From: Nitrospira sp. BO4
Lineage (GTDB): Bacteria; Nitrospirota; Nitrospiria; Nitrospirales; Nitrospiraceae
NCBI GenBank assembly: GCA_030144965.1
Contig: JAMPUU010000017.1
Span: 186,001 to 250,000, forward strand
Reading direction: 5' to 3'
DNA: 64,000 nt
Position 1 is the stretch's first letter. The number at the start of each line of letters is the position of its first letter. The notes beneath the pieces are model-generated. The model ran no database searches, was not told where the DNA came from, and saw only the letters and a program-made list of their open reading frames with translations. A program made the translations under genes and the position numbers. Below are positions 52,414 to 62,234 of the stretch, one piece after another.

Positions 52414-54210
52414 TTAGGGCGTGGCTTGCTGAGTCTGAGTCTTCTCTGAAACGCGGCGTTTGGCCTGTTGAATTCTGTCTTCATATGCAGGATTGGCCAT
52501 GCCCTGCTCGCGGAAGCGCTGGAGCAGCTTTTCGTTGGAGGGGTCGATTTCGAGCGAGTGGAGCCACGCTTCACGAGCATCAGCAGTTTTCTGCTGCTTC
52601 ATATAGATTTCTCCTAGATGCTCGTAGATAACGGGATCATCACCGACAAGACTCACAGCCCGCTTGATCTCCGTGAGGGCTTCGGCCAGCATGCCCGATT
52701 TGTAGAACGCCCATCCAAGACTGTCCACGTAGTACCCGTTTTCCGGCTTGAGCGCCACGGCACGTTTCGTGAGGGATAGCGCCTGATCGATCTTGATGCC
52801 CCGTTCCGCGTAACTGTAACCAAGATAGTTCAAGGCATCGGCGTGATGTGGATCGAGAGAAAGCGCGGTTTCCATGGCGCGTTCCACGTCATCAAACCGA
52901 TTGAGTTTGTCGTACGCTGTTCCAAGGTTGAAATGCAGATCCGCGTTCTTCGGATTGTGCCGAATCCCCTCCTCGAAAGCCTGTGAAGCCCTGTCAAACT
53001 GCTCGCTCTGGAGATGGGCTAAGCCCAGCACGATGTGCGGTTCAGGCTGCTTCGGCATCAGCCGAACAGCTTCATTGAGATGTGTGACGGCTTCCGGAAA
53101 CTGCTTGAGCCGGTAGAGGAGCACTCCCAAATGAATATGACTGTCGGCAAATCGCGGGTCCAGATGAATATTGTACCGATAGGTCTCCATAGCCTTGGGG
53201 AAGTCCTTCATCTCCTCGTACAAATATCCAAGATAATCTCTCACCTTAAGTTCAGCCGGTTTGGCCTTCAAAATGTCTGTTAATTGGCTGATCGCCTTCG
53301 CGAACTCTTTTTTCTCTCCATAGATGAGCGCCATGCGCAATTGTGCGTCGAGATCGCCGGGATTGTCCTCCAGCATCTTTTCCAATTCCGCGAGACCTGC
53401 GTCGTAGTCTTTCGTCGCGATATACAACTGGATCAAATGCTGACGAATATCTCTATTCCGAGGATTCACTTGAGAAAGATATCTTTTGAGGACCGCGACG
53501 GCTTTGCCCTTTTCTTGGCGTGATTCATAGACCGAGGCTTGAGCCAAATACGCCGGCTCGAAAGACGGGTTTACGGTGATGGCGCGCTCAAAGCTTGCCA
53601 AGGCTTGGTCGATATTTCCAGCTTCAACAGAAATGCGGCCCAAATAGTAGTACCCGACCGGCGAATCAGCCGTATAGTGCAAGCCTTTCTTCACAACTTG
53701 CTCGGCCTCGGCCAGTCGTTTTTGGTTCAATAAGATGAGCCCTTTAGGAAAGTAGGACTCTCCCCTTTCCGGAGCGCTCTCGATCGCCTTGTCCAATAAC
53801 GCCAGCGCACGCTCGTGCTTGCCGGCGCTGGCAAGGATTCCGGCCATGTGCGTCAGCAATTGGGGATCTTGTCCGGTTCCTTGCCCGACTTCTTCTGCGT
53901 ATTGCACCGCCTGAGTCAAATCGCCGAGGGCGAAATACAGCGCTGCCAATCGGGATTTGACTTCACGTGACTCGGGATCGGCCTTCAACGCTGCCTGATA
54001 CTCCTTCAATGCAGTTTCGAAATCCTGGGCAAGTTCGGCTTGATGCCCCATCATGAAATGGAGCGTGGCATCAGACTCTGGGGTTGCCGGTGGAGGCTGT
54101 TGTACGGTGGCGATGGATGACGCAGGTGTTTTGTGTGGTTGAGGTGCTGTGGTGCTGCAAGCCACGAGAGCACAGGGCAGGAACAGGAAGAACCACCTCG
54201 CTGCCGCCAT
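52414..54210 (-). CDS. Tetratricopeptide-repeat lipoprotein
   Basis: A 598-residue protein. The signal MAAARWFFLFLPCALVAC ends in a lipobox (ALVAC, Cys18). After a short Pro/Thr-rich spacer, at least 14 TPR units of 34 residues run to the C-terminus, with the usual pattern GxxxxxxGxxxxAxxxYxxAL (QAELAQDFETALKEYQAALK, GRISVEAGNIDQALASFERA, GTAYDKLNRFDDVERAMETA). TPR lipoproteins act as scaffolds for envelope machines such as PilF in pilus assembly or exopolysaccharide export. ATG 54210 is preferred; the frame runs to 54288. It is upstream of pilA and downstream of dnaB on the same strand. Confidence 0.9.
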   Translation of the reverse strand: MAAARWFFLFLPCALVACSTTAPQPHKTPASSIATVQQPPPATPESDATLHFMMGHQAELAQDFETALKEYQAALKADPESREVKSRLAALYFALGDLTQAVQYAEEVGQGTGQDPQLLTHMAGILASAGKHERALALLDKAIESAPERGESYFPKGLILLNQKRLAEAEQVVKKGLHYTADSPVGYYYLGRISVEAGNIDQALASFERAITVNPSFEPAYLAQASVYESRQEKGKAVAVLKRYLSQVNPRNRDIRQHLIQLYIATKDYDAGLAELEKMLEDNPGDLDAQLRMALIYGEKKEFAKAISQLTDILKAKPAELKVRDYLGYLYEEMKDFPKAMETYRYNIHLDPRFADSHIHLGVLLYRLKQFPEAVTHLNEAVRLMPKQPEPHIVLGLAHLQSEQFDRASQAFEEGIRHNPKNADLHFNLGTAYDKLNRFDDVERAMETALSLDPHHADALNYLGYSYAERGIKIDQALSLTKRAVALKPENGYYVDSLGWAFYKSGMLAEALTEIKRAVSLVGDDPVIYEHLGEIYMKQQKTADAREAWLHSLEIDPSNEKLLQRFREQGMANPAYEDRIQQAKRRVSEKTQTQQATP

Positions 54211-54336
54211 AGGAAAACAACCCTCGCTTGACACTCGAGTGTCTACCATCATCGGGATTCTCACCTCGCCCTTCTTCGGAATGAACACACAGGAGGCAGG
54301 AAGATTATACCGAGTGCTGGAACGATGCGCAAACCG

Positions 54337-55689
54337 CTATGCTTCGCGGAGGTCAAGGCTCTCGAATTTGGCAAATCGGTCCTGAAAGAACAATTCTTTC
54401 TTGCCGATGGGTCCGTTCCGATGCTTACTGACGATGATGTCGGCAATCCCTTTGCGTTCAGAATTCTGATCGTAGACATCCTCTCGGTAAATAAACATGA
54501 CCACATCGGCATCCTGTTCGATGGCCCCGCTCTCCCGTAGATCGGCCAGCATGGGAATAGGCGGCTTGCGCGCCTCTACGGCACGGCTCAACTGGGAGAG
54601 TGCCACCACGGGCACATTGAGTTCCTTGGCCAGAGCCTTCAATGATCGGGAAATATCGGAGATCTCTTGCTGACGGGACTCGGAGTCACTTCGCCCTTGC
54701 ATGAGCTGGAGATAATCCACGATGAGAAGGTCGAGTCCCTTCTCCGCTTTGAGCCGGCGGGCTTTCCCGCGCATCTGCTGGACCGTGATACCGCCGGTGT
54801 CGTCGATGTAGATGGGCGCTTGTTCCAAGCGGCCGGCCGCCTCCGCCAATCGCCACCAATCTTCTTTTTGCAGCTTCCCCGTTCGTAGCGCGTGCGAATC
54901 GACCCGCGCTTCAGAACTCAGCATGCGGAGAACGATTTGCGGTTTGGACATCTCCAAGCTGAAGATGCCGACCACGGCATTGGTGTGAATCGCGGCATGA
55001 GTGGCAAATCCCAGTGCCAGGCTCGTTTTGCCCATACTCGGCCGCCCCGCCACGACCACGAGGTCCGAGGCTTGAAGCCCGGCCGTGATGTCGTCGAGGT
55101 CATAGTAGCCGGTCGGGACTCCGGTGATGTGTTCTTTTCGTTTGGAGAGCTTGTCGATGACATCCAAACTCTCTTTGATGACCTGACTGATCGGACTGAA
55201 CGACCGTTCTAATTTGCCTTGAGCAATGCTGAACACCGATCGCTCGGCAAAATCGAGCAGATCGTCGATGGCGGATGTTCCCTCGTAACCCCTGGTCAGC
55301 ACCTCCGTCGATGTGCTGATCAGGAGACGGGCCACGGCCTTGTCCCGGACGATCTTGCAGTGGTATCGAATGTTGGCTGAACTCGGAACGATCTGGACAA
55401 GTTCCGCCAGATAGGCGGCGCCCCCGATTGCTTCAAGTTCTCCTCGAGATTTTAGCCGTTCGGTCAGTGTGATTTGATCGATCACTTCGCCCGTGTCAGA
55501 CAACTCCAGCATGGCTTGATAGACTTTTTTGTGGGCCGTTCGATAGAAATCTTCGTCCACCAGCAGTTCCATGGCCTTCGGCATGGCGGTGTTATCCAGG
55601 AGGATGGCCCCCAGTACCGACTGCTCCGCTTCCAGGTTCTGCGGAGGAAGCTTGGGTTGAGAGAGATCGACGGCGCCGACCGATTTCAT
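54337..55689 (-). CDS. dnaB: Replicative DNA helicase
   Basis: A 450-residue hexameric helicase. The N-terminal domain starts MKSVGAVDLSQPKLPPQNLE with LEAEQSVLGAILLDNTAM. The RecA-like motor has Walker A GRPSMGKTSLALGFA near residue 210, LFSLEMS-type FSLEMSKPQIVLRM, Walker B LLIVDYLQLMQG near 315 and LSQLSRAVEARKPPIPMLAD with LRESGAIEQDADVVMFIYRE. Length is normal and there is no intein. Its ATG overlaps the hisZ stop by four bases, so the two are coupled. Confidence 0.97.
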   Translation of the reverse strand: MKSVGAVDLSQPKLPPQNLEAEQSVLGAILLDNTAMPKAMELLVDEDFYRTAHKKVYQAMLELSDTGEVIDQITLTERLKSRGELEAIGGAAYLAELVQIVPSSANIRYHCKIVRDKAVARLLISTSTEVLTRGYEGTSAIDDLLDFAERSVFSIAQGKLERSFSPISQVIKESLDVIDKLSKRKEHITGVPTGYYDLDDITAGLQASDLVVVAGRPSMGKTSLALGFATHAAIHTNAVVGIFSLEMSKPQIVLRMLSSEARVDSHALRTGKLQKEDWWRLAEAAGRLEQAPIYIDDTGGITVQQMRGKARRLKAEKGLDLLIVDYLQLMQGRSDSESRQQEISDISRSLKALAKELNVPVVALSQLSRAVEARKPPIPMLADLRESGAIEQDADVVMFIYREDVYDQNSERKGIADIIVSKHRNGPIGKKELFFQDRFAKFESLDLREA

Positions 55690-57074
55690 GACATACCCCT
55701 GTGGTTGGCGCGTAGGCTTGTGACGAGGTCCCCCATAGACATCGCTTGCTTATCGAGATCGGATGGGTCAGTCGGTCCACCGGTCGGCTGTCGGGTATTC
55801 CGTCGCAGCACAATGACACGCCCAGGGCTGTCTGTGACGACCACAATAGTGGTATGGATGTCTGCTTCAAGGCCGGCTTTGGCTGCAATACCGATCACGC
55901 CTCGTCCCGATGCCGGAACGGCTCGTTGGACGACGCGCACGCCTACCTCACGCAACTGTCTCGCCACAGAAACGAGTTCCTTCGACAACCCAAGCGGTGC
56001 GACGACAAGCACCTCGGACTGCACCGGCGTTGTCGTGTCGGAAAGATTGAGTCCGCGGAAGAGTCGGTCGACGTTGAGCGCAAATCCGGTCGACGGGATG
56101 TCCCGACCGAACCGTCCGATCAAGTGGTCATACCGCCCGCCGCCGCCTAGCTCGACTCCTATGCCGGGAGTAAATACGTCGAAGATGACACCATCATAAT
56201 AGTCGAATCCTCTAAACTCTCCTAAGTCCAGCAGCACGACATCCTGAAACCCAGTCGCGCAGAGCAACTGATAGACTGCCTCCAATCGGTCCAAAGCTTG
56301 TAGCAGCGGTTTCTCACCCCTGGCCAATATTCGCCCTTTCGAAAGCACCTCAGCTTGGCCACAAAGCTCAGGAGTTTCTAGGATGGCGCGAGCTGCATTC
56401 TTGCCGACCCGCTCGTGCCAGAGAATCTCTGCAAGCCGGGGCAAATCTTTTCTGGCTGCGGCCTGCTCGGCCCGCTTCTGACCGTCCGGCGACAGGCCGG
56501 CGCGAACAAGAAGCCCCTTGAAAAAACCGACGTGCCCCAGTGAAACCTTGAACGAATGCAATCCAACCTTTCGTAGAGATTCGATCATCAGCATGATGAT
56601 CTCACAATCGGCGGAGGGATCATTAGCCCCGATCAGTTCGGCACCCACCTGAAAGATCTCTCGATCGCGACCGACGTGCTCAGGTTCATAACGAAAAACG
56701 GTCGCGCGATACGACAAGCGCAACGGCAAGTGAGCGCCCACCATGCCCATGGCTACAGTGCGGGCGATCTGCGCGGTCACGTCGGGCCGCAACAGCAGAA
56801 TACGGCCGGTTGTTCGGTCAACGATCTTATAGCAGTTCTCCAACAGGGTGGGCTCAAGACCCGGGGCAAGTACGTCAAGATATTCGAACGTCGGCAGAAT
56901 AATCTCATCATACCCATAACGATTGAAGTACGTGAGCAACTCGGATTCCAAATGTCTGACGTGGCGTGCAGCTTCCGGAAGGATCGTGGCCATCCCGACC
57001 GGAACCAGAGAATGCTCGCGCAAAGAAGGAAACTGCCCCGAAGTAGGGTTGAACATCGGAGGAGCAGAGGACAT
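55686..57074 (-). CDS. hisZ: ATP phosphoribosyltransferase regulatory subunit (HisZ), HisS-like
   Basis: A 462-residue paralogue of histidyl-tRNA synthetase. Class II core motifs are present: GRILLLRPDVTAQIARTVAM, LSYRATVFRYEPEHVGRDRE and FDYYDGVIFDVFTPGIGVEL with GGGGRYDHLIGRFG. HisZ lacks aminoacylation and activates the short form of HisG. A C-terminal 100-residue extension resembles the HisS anticodon-binding domain (EVLVVAPLGLSKELVSVARQ), which many HisZ proteins lack. hisG is not in this window. It overlaps dnaB by four bases and follows serA by 22 bases. A HisS identity is less likely because catalytic motif QRTRYDHLV-type residues are altered, but is not excluded. Confidence 0.85.
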   Translation of the reverse strand: MSSAPPMFNPTSGQFPSLREHSLVPVGMATILPEAARHVRHLESELLTYFNRYGYDEIILPTFEYLDVLAPGLEPTLLENCYKIVDRTTGRILLLRPDVTAQIARTVAMGMVGAHLPLRLSYRATVFRYEPEHVGRDREIFQVGAELIGANDPSADCEIIMLMIESLRKVGLHSFKVSLGHVGFFKGLLVRAGLSPDGQKRAEQAAARKDLPRLAEILWHERVGKNAARAILETPELCGQAEVLSKGRILARGEKPLLQALDRLEAVYQLLCATGFQDVVLLDLGEFRGFDYYDGVIFDVFTPGIGVELGGGGRYDHLIGRFGRDIPSTGFALNVDRLFRGLNLSDTTTPVQSEVLVVAPLGLSKELVSVARQLREVGVRVVQRAVPASGRGVIGIAAKAGLEADIHTTIVVVTDSPGRVIVLRRNTRQPTGGPTDPSDLDKQAMSMGDLVTSLRANHRGMS

Positions 57075-57096
57075 AGCAACCTGGTGGCGAGATTGA

Positions 57097-58695
57097 TTAC
57101 GAAAGGTTTGCGACCTTCACCGAGAGAATGTTCGAGCTGGACTTAATTTGGTCCAATACCGCAGTTGGGAATTCGGTATCGGAGCCGATGATCAACAGTG
57201 CATCCCCTCCCCGCTTCTCCAGCGCGCACTGCATTCGCACAATGTTGATCCCGTGATCTCCCAAGACGTTGCCCACCATGCCGATGACTCCGGGGCGATC
57301 GACATTGTGGATAAACAGCATATGCCCTTCGGGCACGACTTCGACCTTGAATTGGGCGATCTCCGTGATCCGGGCTTCTTTCTTGTGATACAGCGTTCCT
57401 GCGACTTGGTGTGAGATTTTCCCTGCCTCGACCCGTACCCGGATCAAACTCGTGAAGTCTCCGGCATCCGTACTCTTCACTTCTTTGACTTCGATGCCCC
57501 GCTCCTTCGCCACGATCGGCGCGTTCACGTAGTTCACCGGATGCTCCATGATCGGAGCGAGCAGGCCTTTCAACACGGCAATCGTCAACGGCGCAATCGA
57601 CAGTGTGGTGACTTCTCCGCTGTACTCCACCGTGACTCGTTCGATTCCCCCTTGAACGAGTTGCGTCTGGAGCGAGCCGAGCTTTTCAGCCAGTGTGAGA
57701 AAAGGTTGTAGACGAGGCAATAATTCCGGAGCGACTGAAGGGATATTGACGGCGCCTTTCGCCACGCCCTTGGTGAAGTAGTCGACAATCTGCTCCGCAA
57801 TCCCAATCGCGACGTTTTCCTGTGCCTCTGTCGTCTGGGCTCCGATATGCGGGGTGCAGATGAAATTGTCCAATGCCAGTAAGGGATTGTCTTGTTTGAC
57901 CGGTTCTTCCTCAAACACATCGAAAGCGGCGGCGGCGACCCGTCTTGTTTTCAAGGCCTCGCACAAATCGCTCTCGTTGATGATGCCGCCGCGGGCGCAG
58001 TTGACGATCAACACGCCGGGCTTCATCGTGGCGATTGCCTGCGCATTGATGATCCCTCGTGTTTCCGGTGTAAGCGGCGTATGGACGGAAATGATATCTG
58101 CTCTTCGGAACAGTTCATCGAGATCCAGCATCGTCACGCCCATGCGTTCGGCCCGCTCAGGCGTCAAGTAGGGATCGAACGCGACGACGCTCATTCCAAT
58201 CCCCTGCGCCATCTTTGTCAGATGACTGCCGATCTGTCCGGCGCCGATGATGCCGAGCACCTTGTTGTAGAGCTCGACGCCCATGAACTTGTCTTTCTCC
58301 CATTTGCCTGCTTTCACCGAGGCGGTGGCTTGCGGAATGCGACGGCTCATCGCGCAGATCATCGACATCGTATGTTCGGCGGTGGTGACCGTATTGCCGC
58401 CAGGCGTATTCATGACGACGATGCCTCGACGGGTCGCAGCGGGGGTATCGACGTTATCCAGGCCGGATCCGGCTCTTCCCACCACTTTGAGTTTCTCGGC
58501 TGCAGCAATGAGTTCCGCCGTCACCTTGGTGCCGGATCGCACGATCAGTCCATCGGCATCCTTGATCTCCCTGAACAGCTCATCTTTCGGCATCTTGGAC
58601 TTCACCACGACGGTAAACCCCGCCTTCTCAAGCGCCTCGACGCCCTGTTTCGATAAGCTGTCGCTGATCAAGATTTTCATTCCCGCTGCTGCCAT
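57097..58695 (-). CDS. serA: D-3-phosphoglycerate dehydrogenase
   Basis: A 532-residue long-type SerA that starts serine synthesis. Substrate and NAD domains show LKVVGRAGSGLDNVDTPAAT, KVLGIIGAGQIGSHLTKMAQ, NCARGGIINESDLCEALKTR (catalytic Arg) and TPHIGAQTTEAQENVAIGIA (catalytic His). An intervening domain and a C-terminal ACT domain follow (HMLFIHNVDRPGVIGMVGNV), so feedback inhibition by serine is likely. The start at ATG 58695 has GAGG six bases upstream; 58701 and 58680 are alternatives. An AGT-family aminotransferase gene lies 17 bases upstream in the same operon. Confidence 0.95.
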   Translation of the reverse strand: MAAAGMKILISDSLSKQGVEALEKAGFTVVVKSKMPKDELFREIKDADGLIVRSGTKVTAELIAAAEKLKVVGRAGSGLDNVDTPAATRRGIVVMNTPGGNTVTTAEHTMSMICAMSRRIPQATASVKAGKWEKDKFMGVELYNKVLGIIGAGQIGSHLTKMAQGIGMSVVAFDPYLTPERAERMGVTMLDLDELFRRADIISVHTPLTPETRGIINAQAIATMKPGVLIVNCARGGIINESDLCEALKTRRVAAAAFDVFEEEPVKQDNPLLALDNFICTPHIGAQTTEAQENVAIGIAEQIVDYFTKGVAKGAVNIPSVAPELLPRLQPFLTLAEKLGSLQTQLVQGGIERVTVEYSGEVTTLSIAPLTIAVLKGLLAPIMEHPVNYVNAPIVAKERGIEVKEVKSTDAGDFTSLIRVRVEAGKISHQVAGTLYHKKEARITEIAQFKVEVVPEGHMLFIHNVDRPGVIGMVGNVLGDHGINIVRMQCALEKRGGDALLIIGSDTEFPTAVLDQIKSSSNILSVKVANLS

Positions 58696-58712
58696 GTGCA
58701 TCCTCGCGATCG

Positions 58713-59855
58713 TTACTTCGCCAATAAGATTTCTTGCGCTTTTCCGACACCCGTTCCTAGTTTTATGGGATGACCGAGTCCTTTCAGAACCATCTCGGTC
58801 GCGGCCAACGCGGCGATCACGTCAAACGTATCCGCATACCCCATATGAGACAGTCGGAATACTTTCCCCTTGAGGTGATCCTGTCCACCTGCAGCTGTCA
58901 TACCGTATTGCACACGAAGATTCTTATAAATCGCCTGCCCGTCAATTCCATCCGGGGCGCACACCGCCGTCAAGGCATCGCTCGGCGATTCCTTTGGAAA
59001 TAGCGCCAGCCCGGCAGCCTTCACCCCTTCGCGCATGGCATGGGCCAACCGTCCCTGCCGTGCAAACATCTTCTCCAGTCCCTCTGCCCTCATCATTCTG
59101 AACGCCTCTTGAAGGCCGATCACAAGCGAGACGGCGGGTGTGAAGGCGGTCTGATTCTTGACCTGATTTTCGCGTTCCTTTTTGAAGTTGAAATAGAAGG
59201 CAGCATTTTTAGCTTTGTCGGCCAATGCCCAGGCCTTATCACTGACACTCACAAACGCCATGCCGGGGGGAAGCATCAGGGCCTTCTGGGAACCGGTGAT
59301 CACGACATCGAGCCCCCATGCATCAGTCTTGATGTCAAATACACCCAAGGCTGTAATGGCATCGACCACCAAAATTGTATTGTCGTAGCTCTTAATGATC
59401 TCACCGAGCGCCTTGACATCATGAGCAACAGCCGTCGAGGTTTCGCTGGCTTGCACATACACCGCTTTGATCGAAGGATCTTTTTTGAGAGCATCGGCAA
59501 CTTGCTGAGGATTGACCGCATGTCCCCATTCAACCTTGATCTCGGTTGCTTGTACTCCGAAGGTCTTGCAGAGTTTGCCCCAGCGCTCTCCAAATTTACC
59601 CCCGTTGACATAGAGGGCCTTATCGCCTGGAGACAAAAAGTTCGAGACCGAGCCTTCCATGCCGCCGGTGCCAGACGCCGCCAACATAAGGACGTCATTT
59701 CGTGTTTGATACAACCATTTCAGTCCTTCGCGTACCTCAGCGAATATCGGATCGAACTCAGGTGCGCGATGATGGATCATCGGGCGAGCCATCGCCAGTA
59801 ACACCTCCGGGGGTACGGGCGTCGGGCCAGGTGCCAAGAGATACCGCTTCAACAT
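58713..59855 (-). CDS. Alanine-glyoxylate / serine-pyruvate aminotransferase family protein
   Basis: A 380-residue PLP-dependent aminotransferase (class V). It opens MLKRYLLAPGPTPVPPEVLL, with LAASGTGGMEGSVSNFLSPG, DAITALGVFDIKTDAW and the PLP lysine in ITGSQKALMLPPGMAF near residue 190. The C-terminal FRLSHMGYADTFDVIAALAA holds the substrate-binding arginine. ATG 59855 follows AAGGAGG at ideal spacing. It is immediately upstream of serA, so it may serve as the phosphoserine aminotransferase (the SerC step), as AGT-family enzymes do in some archaea and bacteria; glyoxylate transamination is the alternative. Confidence 0.92.
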   Translation of the reverse strand: MLKRYLLAPGPTPVPPEVLLAMARPMIHHRAPEFDPIFAEVREGLKWLYQTRNDVLMLAASGTGGMEGSVSNFLSPGDKALYVNGGKFGERWGKLCKTFGVQATEIKVEWGHAVNPQQVADALKKDPSIKAVYVQASETSTAVAHDVKALGEIIKSYDNTILVVDAITALGVFDIKTDAWGLDVVITGSQKALMLPPGMAFVSVSDKAWALADKAKNAAFYFNFKKERENQVKNQTAFTPAVSLVIGLQEAFRMMRAEGLEKMFARQGRLAHAMREGVKAAGLALFPKESPSDALTAVCAPDGIDGQAIYKNLRVQYGMTAAGGQDHLKGKVFRLSHMGYADTFDVIAALAATEMVLKGLGHPIKLGTGVGKAQEILLAK

Positions 59856-60094
59856 TGATCGATCCTCCTTCACGATGCCAATATTGTGGGATGGGCGCTC
59901 GAAGAGGTGGTACGCTACCATCTGTGTCAGGAGGCTGTCAAGGAATTGAACGACGCAACTGAAGACGTCATCAGGATTTTCTCTTCCGTGAGGTGCTCGA
60001 CACGGCGGGACAATCCGGTGCCCTAATTGTCTTCATTTCTTGCCCTCTTTGCATAAACGTATCAGCGCCTTACCTACTCAATTTCTTGACAAGT

Positions 60095-61399
60095 ATGCGA
60101 TGGATCGATAGGCTGGCTTCACGAATGCTACCGACGATGCTGAAACTGGCCAAACCATGGAGTGTTGAGGCGGCGATTGTCGCGGTGTTGGTGATCAGCG
60201 CCGGCGCGCTCATGCTCCCGCGAGTGAGCTGGGCACAAGATGTTCTTCCTGCTGAATCAGAATCCCTCCAGGAAGAAGATGATGTGGACCCCAATCTGGT
60301 CCCGCTGGAGCCCGAGTTGACGGTCTCTCCTCCGGACCTCCCATCAGCCGAAGGCAAGATTGAGCAGCCTGAAGATGCAGTCGTTCAAGCGCCTCCGACC
60401 ACGGCGAGCACCGATCCTCAGAGCACCACGTACAATATTCCTATCGTCATTGATCCGACAGTAGAAAGCCATATCCATTTCTTTAATACGTCAATTCGAA
60501 GCCGGTTTGAACAGTGGCTCCTGCGTCTCAACCGCTATCGTCCGCTCGTCGAACACATCTTTGCCGAATTCGACCTTCCCAGTGATCTCGTGAACCTTTC
60601 TCTCGTTGAAAGCGGCTTCAACCCCTACGCATATTCGCGGGCCAAAGCCACCGGGCCATGGCAGTTTATGAAAGGGACCGGGAAGTTGTATGGGTTACGT
60701 ATCGACCACTATGTTGATGAACGACGTGATCCCATTAAATCTACGGTCGCGGCGGCTCGCTATCTGCGGGACTTATACGACTTATTCGGGGCATGGCCCT
60801 TGGCAATGGCCGCCTACAATGCCGGGGAAGGGAAAGTGTTACGGGCCCTGCATAAGGCCCAAGCGGAATCCTTTTCAGAGATCTCAAGAACAAAACTGAT
60901 ACGGCGGGAGACGAAACAATACGTTCCCCGGATCATGGCCGCCACGATCATCGTGCGAAACCCGGATCAATATGGGTTTAATCAGGATCCTGTCCCACTC
61001 CACCAGTTTGAGGAAGTCGTCGTGACCCGCCCGTTGCATTTCCGGGCTATCGCCAACGTGACGGGTATTCCGTACAGCGAGCTGCGGCTATTGAATCCGG
61101 AATTGCGGCGGGATGCCACACCTCCGGACGACTTGGCGTATCATCTGAAGGTTCCCATAGGCACGAGCGCCAAAGTCGTAGAACTCATCGACAGAGTCCC
61201 CACGTACAAGTTTCCTCCCCTGCGAGCCCAACCTCAGCATGTCAAAACGGATGCGGCGCGTAAGTACCGGGTTCGCATGGGTGATACGCTGGAAAAAGTC
61301 TCTCGACGGTTTCGTGTGCCCCTCAAGACCCTCAAAACACTCAACAATCTTTCCACTCCCACTATCAAGGCCGGCGAACTTCTGATTATTGCCCGGTAG
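60095..61399 (+). CDS. Membrane-bound lytic murein transglycosylase, MltD type
   Basis: A 434-residue cell-wall enzyme. An N-terminal membrane/signal segment is at residues 24-46 (VEAAIVAVLVISAGALMLPR). An acidic, proline-rich linker leads to the SLT domain (residues 150-300) with the catalytic glutamate in SLVESGFNPYAYSRAKATGP followed by WQFM, and AMAAYNAGEGKVLRALHKA. One LysM domain is at the C-terminus (YRVRMGDTLEKVSRRFRVPL, then LKAL-type TLNNLSTPTIKAGELLI). The start ATG 60095 is chosen before the hydrophobic segment; the frame extends to 59993. It cleaves glycan strands, for growth or for insertion of envelope machines. Confidence 0.9.
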   Translation: MRWIDRLASRMLPTMLKLAKPWSVEAAIVAVLVISAGALMLPRVSWAQDVLPAESESLQEEDDVDPNLVPLEPELTVSPPDLPSAEGKIEQPEDAVVQAPPTTASTDPQSTTYNIPIVIDPTVESHIHFFNTSIRSRFEQWLLRLNRYRPLVEHIFAEFDLPSDLVNLSLVESGFNPYAYSRAKATGPWQFMKGTGKLYGLRIDHYVDERRDPIKSTVAAARYLRDLYDLFGAWPLAMAAYNAGEGKVLRALHKAQAESFSEISRTKLIRRETKQYVPRIMAATIIVRNPDQYGFNQDPVPLHQFEEVVVTRPLHFRAIANVTGIPYSELRLLNPELRRDATPPDDLAYHLKVPIGTSAKVVELIDRVPTYKFPPLRAQPQHVKTDAARKYRVRMGDTLEKVSRRFRVPLKTLKTLNNLSTPTIKAGELLIIAR

Positions 61400-61457
61400 C
61401 AAACGCCTGTACGTAGCGTAAGCGTTCCGCCACTCCGTCGGCAACGGACTGGTATGT

Positions 61458-62234
61458 CTACGGTTTGGATGGCTTTGAAGGAGCGACTGGAGCGGAAGCT
61501 GCGGCGGCTGGTGCGGGCTCCGGAGTTTTCTTGGCCTCGATGACTTTGACACGCATCGCAGCCTCGCCTGTCAGAGGGGAATTTGGGTACGTCTTGATCA
61601 GATCCTGATAATGCTTCAGAGCTTCATCCGGCTTGGATCGATTCTCTTCCAGTCTGGCGATTTCAAAGAGGGCAGAATCCCGGTTCATGGCTCCAGGGAT
61701 TTCCAGTATCGTCGCATAGGTCTTGGCGGCTTGCTCAAGATCTCCCTTCAGAAGATACGCATAGCCCAGTTTTTGATGAACCAGTCCGAGAAGCGAGATA
61801 TTAGATCCATACGTGGCAATGAACCGCTTGTAAGTTTCGATGGCTGAGTCTAGATCGTTCGACTGAAGGAATGCATTTCCAAGACTGAACTGGGCCAGAG
61901 GGGCTGTCGGGGTTCGCGGGTATTCCTCCAGTATCCTTTTGTACAGGGCAATCGCCTCCTTGAGATTGGCTGCTGCCTTCTGAGGATCGTTGGGCGGACG
62001 ATTAAAGAAATGAAGGGTGGCTTCTCGTTCAAGCTCTTGAGCCTTACTGGCATTTTGCGCGTCATACCAGAAGACTCCCCAGAGACCGCCTGCCATGACG
62101 AGCAGAAGAACGAATCCAACCAGGAGTGACCATCGATAATTCTTCAGACCGAGCACCCAGTGCTCCAATCCACTCACAAGGTGCGCTTCATCGACCGGCA
62201 ATGTTCGAGGCGGTACTTTAATTCGGTATGTCAT
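61458..62234 (-). CDS. Membrane-anchored TPR protein, YfgM/BamD-like
   Basis: A 258-residue protein with one membrane helix near residues 35-57 (SLLVGFVLLLVMAGGLWGVF) and a cytoplasmic N-terminus. Four or more TPR units follow on the outer side (AIALYKRILEEYPRTPTAPL, AQFSLGNAFLQSNDLDSAIE, KLGYAYLLKGDLEQAAKTYA, LKHYQDLIKTYPNSPLTGEA). The end is an Ala/Pro/Lys-rich tail. The layout is that of YfgM/ancillary SecYEG or of Tol-Pal YbgF-type proteins. It converges with the transglycosylase gene and is divergent from bioF. Partner unknown. Confidence 0.78.
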   Translation of the reverse strand: MTYRIKVPPRTLPVDEAHLVSGLEHWVLGLKNYRWSLLVGFVLLLVMAGGLWGVFWYDAQNASKAQELEREATLHFFNRPPNDPQKAAANLKEAIALYKRILEEYPRTPTAPLAQFSLGNAFLQSNDLDSAIETYKRFIATYGSNISLLGLVHQKLGYAYLLKGDLEQAAKTYATILEIPGAMNRDSALFEIARLEENRSKPDEALKHYQDLIKTYPNSPLTGEAAMRVKVIEAKKTPEPAPAAAASAPVAPSKPSKP

